Positions 1 through 6,900 of a stretch of DNA of 40,942 nt are shown here, piece after piece. The DNA is from Beijerinckiaceae bacterium (GTDB taxonomy: Bacteria > Pseudomonadota > Alphaproteobacteria > Rhizobiales > Beijerinckiaceae), in the NCBI GenBank assembly GCA_026461505.1, contig JAPJMW010000007.1, positions 1-40,942 on the forward strand, written 5' to 3'. Below the pieces are notes generated by a model. The model did no database searches, had not been told where the DNA came from, and saw only the letters and a list, made by a program, of their open reading frames with translations. Both the position numbers and the translations under genes were made by a program. The stretch's first letter is position 1, and every line of letters begins with the position of its first letter.

Positions 1-549
1 CCCGAGGCCTACACACCCGTCATCATGGCGAAGGACGTCATCGCTTTGATGGATCATCTAGGCATCCAACAAGCCGATATTATGGGGTATTCCATGGGTG
101 CACGGATCACGGCCGTTTTGGCCTGCCATTATCCGGAGCGCGTTCGGTCGGCGCTTTTAGGCGGACTCGGCATCCATCTTGTGGAAGGCAACGGACTTCC
201 GCCCGGCATTGCCGAGGCGCTTGAAGCTCTGTCGTTGGACGATGTTGAAGGTCCGGTACCGCGGATGTTTCGCGCCTTTGCTGATCGGACGGGAAGCGAT
301 CGACGCGCACTGGCCGCGTGTATGCGGGGATCACGGCAGGGCGTGACGCGTGCAGAAGTACAAGGGATCACAGTCCCGGTACACATTGCTGTCGGCACGA
401 AAGATGAGATTGCAGGCAATCCGCACGCTTTGGCGGCTCTCATTCCCGGCGCGATTGCGTTTGATATTGATGGGCGGGACCATAATCTCGCCGTTGGGGA
501 CCGTACCCATAAAGACGCCGTCATGGGTTTTTTAAGCCAAAGAGCCTGA
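1..549 (+). CDS. Alpha/beta hydrolase, 3' part (5' truncated by window edge)
   Basis: The reading frame is open from the first base, so the gene begins upstream and only its last 182 residues are visible. The nucleophile elbow GYSMGA (Ser about visible residue 31) marks the alpha/beta hydrolase fold. The acid residue is probably the Asp in VGTKDE and the catalytic His lies in GRDHNLAVG near the end. The C-terminus ends FLSQRA, so the hydrolase core is complete on this side. The substrate cannot be told from sequence; esterase, lipase or C-C hydrolase activity are all possible. It sits 125 bp before cysE on the same strand. An internal ATG at 25 is not the real start because the fold needs the upstream strands. 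Confidence 0.85.
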   Translation, partial: PEAYTPVIMAKDVIALMDHLGIQQADIMGYSMGARITAVLACHYPERVRSALLGGLGIHLVEGNGLPPGIAEALEALSLDDVEGPVPRMFRAFADRTGSDRRALAACMRGSRQGVTRAEVQGITVPVHIAVGTKDEIAGNPHALAALIPGAIAFDIDGRDHNLAVGDRTHKDAVMGFLSQRA

Positions 550-674
550 GTGTCGAATTTGCGCGATTGCAAAGAAAGATCGAAAATTTCAGGATGTCCG
601 CTTGCCAAACTGCGCATGGCTTCCTAGCTATTAGGCGCGATAAAGCTGGTCGTTTTCAGCTCGGGGGACCTAAA

Positions 675-1511
675 ATGGGCATGACTGCGAAATTGCCATT
701 GGCAGGCGTGGAAGTTGAAGCATCGATTGATCCGCTTTGGATCCAAATTCGCAGTGAGGCTGCCGATATTTTGGCGTCCGATGGTGATCTTGGTTCCTTC
801 GTGCGGCAAAATGTAATCGATCAGCCCTCTTTTGATACCGCCGTTATCGCCCGTCTTGCTGCGCGTCTCGACCATGCCGATTTGCCACGCGACCGGATCT
901 ACGAGATCTTTTCATCGCTTGCCGCTTCAGATTTAGCCATTGGTCAGGGTTTCCGAGCTGATTTGATTGCAGTTGCAGATCGTGATCCGGCCTGCACGCG
1001 GATGATTGAGCCATTGTTATATTTCAAGGGCTTCCATGCATTGCAGACCCATCGCATGGCCTTTGCGCTCAATCGGATGGGTCGTCGCGATATAGCGCTT
1101 TATCTTCAAAGCCGCTCGTCTGAAATTTTCCAGACGGATATCAATCCGGAAGCGCAGATCGGTCTCGGTGTGTTTCTCGATCACGCCACGGGATTGGTGG
1201 TGGGGCAGACGGCGGTTGTCGAGGACAATGTGTCGATCCTGCAAGGCGTAACCTTGGGCGGAACAGGGAAGGCCACAGGCGATCGTCACCCCAAGATTCG
1301 CCAAGGCGTCTTGATTGGTGCCGGAGCTAAGATTCTTGGCAATATCGAAATCGGTCAATGCGCCCGTATTGCCGCGGGATCGGTTGTTCTTAAAGATGTT
1401 CCGCGAAACGTGACAGTTGCCGGTGTGCCTGCCAAAATTGTTGGTGAATCAGGCTGTGCGGAGCCCGCGCGGACCATGGACCAAATCCTCGCAGACAAAG
1501 CCAATCTGTAA
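675..1511 (+). CDS. cysE: Serine O-acetyltransferase
   Basis: The enzyme acetylates L-serine with acetyl-CoA to give O-acetylserine, the carbon acceptor for cysteine synthesis in the cytoplasm. The 278-residue product has the usual CysE length. The N-terminal helical domain (about 20-150) is followed by a left-handed beta-helix of hexapeptide repeats (about 155-260), with catalytic Asp-His at 169-170 (DHATG) and a second His at 205 (GDRHPKI). I chose ATG 675 because a GGGGGA ribosome site lies 8 bases upstream; the frame stays open to 567 but that extension does not look like CysE. A DUF3126 gene follows 91 bp downstream, an arrangement common in Rhizobiales. Confidence 0.95.
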   Translation: MGMTAKLPLAGVEVEASIDPLWIQIRSEAADILASDGDLGSFVRQNVIDQPSFDTAVIARLAARLDHADLPRDRIYEIFSSLAASDLAIGQGFRADLIAVADRDPACTRMIEPLLYFKGFHALQTHRMAFALNRMGRRDIALYLQSRSSEIFQTDINPEAQIGLGVFLDHATGLVVGQTAVVEDNVSILQGVTLGGTGKATGDRHPKIRQGVLIGAGAKILGNIEIGQCARIAAGSVVLKDVPRNVTVAGVPAKIVGESGCAEPARTMDQILADKANL

Positions 1512-1602
1512 ATTGCATCTCAAAAAGGTTGCAGTCGCGCCCATGGCATGGCATCGGGTTGCCACCCCATGATCGGGGCAGCGCAACCATGGCAGGATCT
1601 CG

Positions 1603-1821
1603 ATGGACAAGGCCGAACTCCTAAAACTACAAACCTATTTTCGCCGCCTGTTTGGCAATGCCAATATCAAGGTCGTTGCTCGTCCTAAGAAGACGGATTC
1701 GGCAGAAGTAATGATCGGTGACGAATTCATCGGCATTATTTCGCTTGATATCGAAGATGGTGACCGCTCCTTTGCTTTCACAATGTCGATCCTCGATATT
1801 GATCTCGAAGATATCGATTAA
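1603..1821 (+). CDS. DUF3126 family protein
   Basis: This 72-residue acidic protein resembles the alphaproteobacterial DUF3126 family, which has no established function. It opens with MDKAELLKLQ and contains a basic patch (RPKK, about 26-29), then a strand-rich acidic half ending DIDLEDID. There is no signal peptide, membrane segment or cysteine. An AGGA sequence lies 5-6 bases before the ATG. It stands between cysE and a gamma-carbonic-anhydrase-like gene, all on the plus strand, so the three may be co-transcribed. A link to cysteine synthesis is only suggested by position. Confidence 0.85.
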   Translation: MDKAELLKLQTYFRRLFGNANIKVVARPKKTDSAEVMIGDEFIGIISLDIEDGDRSFAFTMSILDIDLEDID

Positions 1822-1845
1822 TTTCTATTCCGGGGCTTCACGCTA

Positions 1846-2376
1846 ATGGCAATCTATCAGCTTGATGGCGTAAGCCCCGAATTGCCGGCACCGGACCGAT
1901 ATTTTATCGCGCCCGATTCCCATGTTATCGGCAAGTGCAAACTCGGTGACGAGGTTGGCATCTGGTTCGGCGCCGTCTTGCGCGGTGATAATGAAACGAT
2001 CTCCATCGGCGACCGGAGCAATATTCAAGAAGGCGCGATGCTTCATACCGATATGGGATTTCCTTTATCGGTTGGACCTGATTGCACCATCGGGCATCAC
2101 GCAATTTTGCACGGTTGCACCATTGGTGAGGGATCTCTCATTGGCATGGGTGCCACGATTTTAAACGGCGCCAAAATAGGGCGCTATTGCCTCGTTGGCG
2201 CCAATGCATTGGTGACGGAAGGCAAGGAATTTCCGGATTATTCCCTGATCGTCGGATCGCCAGCAAAGGCCATTCGCACATTGGATGAAACGGCAGCAGC
2301 GCGGCTAAAAGAGTCGGCACAAAATTACGTCGTCAATTGGCGTCGTTTTGCTAAAGGCCTTCAGAAAATCGGATAG
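1846..2376 (+). CDS. Gamma-carbonic-anhydrase-like hexapeptide protein
   Basis: The 176-residue protein is a left-handed beta-helix trimer of the gamma carbonic anhydrase (YrdA/PaaY/CaiE-like) family. Hexapeptide turns run from about residue 25 to 140. The three histidines expected to bind metal at subunit interfaces are present: His67 (MLHTD), His84 and His89 (GHHAILHG), with the last pair separated by five residues as in Cam. Many members have weak or no carbonic anhydrase activity, so the real reaction is uncertain. It follows the DUF3126 gene by 24 bp, and the C-terminal helix after VGSPAKAIR is typical. Confidence 0.9.
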   Translation: MAIYQLDGVSPELPAPDRYFIAPDSHVIGKCKLGDEVGIWFGAVLRGDNETISIGDRSNIQEGAMLHTDMGFPLSVGPDCTIGHHAILHGCTIGEGSLIGMGATILNGAKIGRYCLVGANALVTEGKEFPDYSLIVGSPAKAIRTLDETAAARLKESAQNYVVNWRRFAKGLQKIG

Positions 2377-2402
2377 TAGCCGCGGGCTCGCGTAAGCTTA
2401 GC

Positions 2403-3038
2403 TTATTTTTGTGCCGTAGCCGTCATGAGCGGAGCGGTTGGTCCACCAAGCCTTACCCAATGATTTGGGTTGTCTTGGGCCTGTTGCTTGACGAAGCCAT
2501 AGCCCGTCGCTTCCCATGCCAGAACACGGTCCGTCCGATTATCAAGCTCGAAATCACCATTGCTCGTTCGAACCGTCAAAATCGCATGGCCAAAGCCATT
2601 CTCGTCGGTGACGACCGTCATCAACAAGGCTTGACGAGGCAGTCCTGCATTGATGAGCTGCTTACGTTTTTCAAGTGCAAAATCTTCGCAATCGCCTGCA
2701 CCTGACGTCGGATATTCCCAACGCTCAGGGACGCTATAAACGTCTTGATCAGAAGCTTCATGGATCGAGGCGTTGACGCCAGTATTAATGTCTTGAATGA
2801 GCTTCCACCGTTCCGTGGTCAGTGAAATCGAGACGATCGGGGAATCCGGCACGTTGCATTCTTCCGAATGACGCATACAAAAATCCGTCCATCCCCAAGG
2901 AGCCTTCGCTTCCGATATCGCAAGCGCCATGGTTGTCGGCTTTGGAAGGGAGACGTGCGTTTCTTTCACCTGGGAGCTCGCAAGAGCCGGCCCGGTGATT
3001 AAGGCACTGCACAGAACAAGCTTTGCGAGTAAATGCAA
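2403..3038 (-). CDS. LapG-like periplasmic transglutaminase-like cysteine proteinase
   Basis: The product belongs to the bacterial transglutaminase-like cysteine proteinase family (BTLCP, peptidase C93), whose best-known member LapG clips cell-surface adhesins in the periplasm. The proposed catalytic residues are visible: Cys117 (GAGDCEDF), His151 (GFGHAIL) and Asp166 (ELDNRTD). The N-terminus is a short signal peptide ending near ALA-SS at residue 20. The frame opens at a TTG at 3053, but a TTG at 3038 has an AAGGGA ribosome site 7 bases upstream and gives a cleaner signal peptide, so I chose 3038 (211 residues). No LapD-like receptor or LapA-like adhesin is in the window. A CtrA-like site lies just upstream. 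Confidence 0.85.
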   Translation of the reverse strand: MHLLAKLVLCSALITGPALASSQVKETHVSLPKPTTMALAISEAKAPWGWTDFCMRHSEECNVPDSPIVSISLTTERWKLIQDINTGVNASIHEASDQDVYSVPERWEYPTSGAGDCEDFALEKRKQLINAGLPRQALLMTVVTDENGFGHAILTVRTSNGDFELDNRTDRVLAWEATGYGFVKQQAQDNPNHWVRLGGPTAPLMTATAQK

Positions 3039-3056
3039 AATGGTTCCCTTCAATTC

Positions 3057-3071
3057 TTAACAAAGGGTTAA
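3057..3071. promoter_or_regulatory. Candidate CtrA-binding site (TTAA-N7-TTAA)
   Basis: The sequence is TTAA, seven bases, TTAA, an exact match to the CtrA consensus known from Caulobacter and other alphaproteobacteria. It lies in the 140 bp divergent gap between the LapG-like protease gene (minus) and the SDR gene (plus), 19-33 bases upstream of the chosen protease start. Placement so close to the start would fit repression, or activation only if the promoter overlaps it. The motif is short enough to occur by chance. Confidence 0.4.
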
Positions 3072-3178
3072 ACACTTACGGCGTTGAGAACAAGCAAATC
3101 CTTTCGAAAAGGTTAATTTAACGAGGGTAGGCAAATGGCTTGGATCATGAGATCGTAAGCTTAACGGGGAGGATTGAT

Positions 3179-3952
3179 ATGGTCGGTGAAGTTAAAAAGC
3201 GTGTGCTTATAACGGCTGGAGCATCTGGCATTGGGCTGGCAATGGCTAAAGCCTTTGCCGCAGAGGGTGCCAATATTTGGGTCACGGATATTGATGCCAG
3301 TGCGCTCAAAGCGGTCGATCCATCGTGGCGCTCAAGTCAGATCGACGCGTCTTCTGAGCCCGAAATGGCGGCACTGTTTAAAGACATTAAAAGCGATTGG
3401 GGTGGGCTCGATGTTTTATGTGCCAATGCGGGCATTGCCGGGCCGACCGCTTTGATTGAGGATATGCCGCTTGACGGTTGGCGCCAATGCGTGGCGGTAA
3501 ACTTAGAGGGCGCGTTTCTGGCTGCTAAATTCACGGCTCCGCTCATGAAAGCGCAAAGAAGCGGCTGCATGATTTTTACATCATCGACCGCTGGCCTTTA
3601 TGGCTACCCCAATCGCTCGCCTTACTCAGCGGCCAAATGGGGGATTATCGGGTTGATGAAAACAGTTGCGATGGAGCTTGGACCCTTCGGTATTCGCGCC
3701 AATGCCATTTGCCCAGGCTCCGTTGAAGGGCCACGGATGGAACGTGTGCTTGAGAAAGAAGCCGCCTTAAAAGGCACAACCCGTGATGCGATTTATGAGG
3801 GCTATGCGTCGGGTACATCTATGCGCACCTTCGTCGAAGCCGGCGATGTGGCCGCCATGGCTCGGTTCCTTGCGGGCGAGGGTGGCCGCTATGTTTCAGG
3901 ACAAGCTATTGCCGTCGACGGCCACACGGAAAACCCAGACCCGAAGGTCTAG
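3179..3952 (+). CDS. Short-chain dehydrogenase/reductase (SDR)
   Basis: This 257-residue protein is a classical SDR, an NAD(P)-dependent oxidoreductase with a Rossmann fold. The cofactor motif TAGASGIG is at residues 12-19, NAGIAG at about 83-88, and the catalytic Ser (about 136), Tyr149 and Lys153 (YSAAK) are all intact. The C-terminus ends with GGRYVSGQAIAVDGH, typical of the enoyl-reductase-type subgroup. ATG 3179 is preferred over 3140 because a strong GGGGAGGA ribosome site lies 6-8 bases before it. The substrate is unknown. It stands alone, divergent from the protease and convergent with the large coiled-coil gene. Confidence 0.92.
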   Translation: MVGEVKKRVLITAGASGIGLAMAKAFAAEGANIWVTDIDASALKAVDPSWRSSQIDASSEPEMAALFKDIKSDWGGLDVLCANAGIAGPTALIEDMPLDGWRQCVAVNLEGAFLAAKFTAPLMKAQRSGCMIFTSSTAGLYGYPNRSPYSAAKWGIIGLMKTVAMELGPFGIRANAICPGSVEGPRMERVLEKEAALKGTTRDAIYEGYASGTSMRTFVEAGDVAAMARFLAGEGGRYVSGQAIAVDGHTENPDPKV

Positions 3953-3972
3953 GCTATCTTTATTTAAGCAGC

Positions 3973-6900
3973 TTAGCCGAGGCGGCGGCTGATATGGGCC
4001 AAGACCGTATAAACACGACCTTCTGGGGAGGCCAAGATGGAACGCGTAATGGCACCATCTTGGTCTGACGCAGTCAGGTCACGCAGAACCGTTTCAAACT
4101 TATTGGCATAGGCCTCAAGGCTCGCGCGGAAACGCTCATCCTGGGCATGAAGGTTCGTCAATTCCTCAAAGCGGCGTTGGCCCTCAAGCGTATAGATGGA
4201 CCGAGAGAAGGCGGTCGGCTCACCCTTGAGATAGCTGCTCCAAAGACGAGCTACGGAGTTTGCATCAACAAGATTTGAAATGTCGCTCAAAAGCGCAGAG
4301 ATAGGCTCTTTCGGCGCTTCGACCTTTGGCTCTTCGATCACAGCCTGTGCTTTTGGCGCGATGGAGGGCTTTGCGGGTTCCACCTCTTCGCTCACCTTAC
4401 CCTCATCGCGCGATGCCCGATCTAATAGATCGGAAAGCCATCCGGCGCGTTGGTTTTTATCAACGGACGGTGTTGGTTTCGTATCTTGACGAAGGTTAAT
4501 TTCTGTTGCTGCAGGAGCTGGTTGCGGAATGTCGCGCACGGGCAGGGAAGGTGTCTTGGCTTCCGGTACGACTGGTTCAACGGACGCGATCGTGGCCGGC
4601 TGAACTGGCGCGACATAAACAGCTTCTTGCCGCGGTGCGACAGGTGCAGGCGCTGGCATTATAACAGGTGCCGATACGGGTGTCGGAGCGGGGGCTGCAA
4701 CAGCGGAAGCCGGTATTGGCTTGGCCACGTCGGTTGCTCGTCCAGCCGAGACCAAGATGTTCGACAACTCACTCAAGGCGCGGGATTGATCGCCAATCGC
4801 ACGACGTAAGCTTGCACCTTGCTCTTGAGCTTCACGCGGTAGATTTACGAGGCTATTCGCAATTTCATCGCGCGTATTTTCAATTTCGCGTGCGATTTGA
4901 ACCGTCGTCGCTTTTACGTCTTTCGCCGTCTCATCAAACTTCTGGATTAGTTTCGAAAGAACATCGCCCATTTCGGCAACTGTCGCCGCTGTTACACCGC
5001 GAACAGTTTCTAGCGTGCGATCCTTTTCATTGTCAGCTTCAACGCGAACGGCTGCAAACTGATCGCGCAGGGCTTGGCCAGCCTTGGCCGATGTGTCGTT
5101 CATCAACGAATTAATCGCCGTCGTTCTATTTTCAACGACTTCGAGCGCCTCGGCCATTTTGGATGCGAAGCTATCCGCAACATTTTGGACGTCACTGATC
5201 CGCGAATTGAGACCCGCGGTGAGGGCTTCGATGTTTTCACGACGGGTTGCCAAATCAATACCGAGGCGTTGCTCGACTTGGGTGAGCATACCCGTTGCCG
5301 ATTCAAGCATATCGACATGTTCGCGTGTGACAGAAGATACAGCGCGCGTCCGCTCATCCAGCATATCGATGAGCGCGCGTGTTTCGCCAACGCCTGCGCC
5401 CGTGACGTAACGCATGGCTTCGATCTGCTCCATAAGGAGCTTGGTCGATTCCATGGCATCGTCGCGGATGATCGAGCCCGCATGGGAGAGGCCGACAATG
5501 CGATCGGCAAGCGTACCTTCCAGTTTGACGATCGCCTCATTGGCCGAGCCAACGACTGTTTGAACAATCTGGCTGGCATCTGCCAATTTTTGCAAGGTTA
5601 CAATTGTTTCCGACTGGATTTGCGATGTTGCATCGGTCAATGAGCGTGCCGCTTTTTGACCAACTTCGGTAATCGTTTGGGTTACATTTGTTGAGTGCGA
5701 GCGCAAGTTATCGATGAGGCCAGTGCCATGCGTATCAAGCGCAGTCGAAAGCTTGTCAATGACACTATCGAGTGTCGTGGAAATGGCTTCCGTCTGCCCC
5801 TTAAGCGTTTCGCCGAAATGATCGCTTTGGGTGCCGATGACCGTGCCGATCGTTTCGAGGCGCGAGACGATATTATCTTCAAAGTGACGAATCTGTCCGT
5901 CAAGCGTACCTGCAATTTCCAGTGCACGTTCGCCAAGGATTTCATTGATTTCCGTTGCGCGAACCGCAAGCGTCTGCGTAACGCGTTCGGCGCGTTCCGT
6001 CATGACGCGACCGAGATCCTCGGTCTTTGCTTCAATGGTTGCGCCAATGGCGGAATTGCTGATCGATAGCGTGTTTTCAATGTCAGCCGCTCTATCGGCC
6101 ATTGCATCCACCAGTGCGGTCGTGCGCTGTGCGATACCTTGGTCAACGCGGGCGAACATTGCGTCGATACCTTCGGCAACCGCAATGCTCTTCAAGCGTG
6201 AGTTTTCTTCAATGGCGCTAAGCTGATGCTCAATAATACCAGCAGCATTCTTGGCTTGTTCCGACAAGCGGTCAGAAAGTGCTTTGCCTTCCGTTGAGAA
6301 GAGGTGGGCGACTTCACCGAGCCGTGCCTCAATGGTTGACGTGAATTGTGATGTATTTTTCTCAATCCGTTCGGCCAATACGCTGCCATTGGTTTCGAGA
6401 ACATGTTCAAGCTTTGTAAGATTGTCGGTAATGGCGACGTTGATGTCGCTGCTGCGATCCAGGACATTCGTCTGGAAGTCCGACAAGCGCCGATAAAGCG
6501 TTTCACTAAGCGCGCCACCCTTGACGATAACGGTCTTTTCAAAGGCTTCAATCTGGCCTGAAAGGGTAGAGTTAATCCGCGCACCGCCTTGGTCGAGCGT
6601 AGCCGTGATTTCACCTAGATAGCTTGAAAGATTCCGGTCGAGCGTAGTTGCGCCATCGCGAATAGTTGCTTCGAGCGAAGCAACACGACTTCCGATCGAT
6701 TGATCGATCCGCGTGGCATAGCCTGCAAGATTCGATTCAATATGCTCGACGTTCCGCGATAGGCTTGTTTCAAGCAAGTTGGCGCCCGTCATAAACGAAG
6801 CCGAAACGGCGGCGACGCGTTCGCCGATCATGCCGGTAAAGGACTCGCTTGCGCTTGTAATCTTCGACTCAAGCGTCGTGACATGGTCAGACAGAGCCTG

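Noticed and set aside
567-674. Upstream extension of the cysE frame to 567
   Set aside because: The added residues do not look like CysE and a strong ribosome site marks ATG 675.
5074-5643. 189-codon plus-strand frame inside the GPR-like gene
   Set aside because: It is one of many antisense frames produced by the repetitive codon use of the 1642-residue gene.
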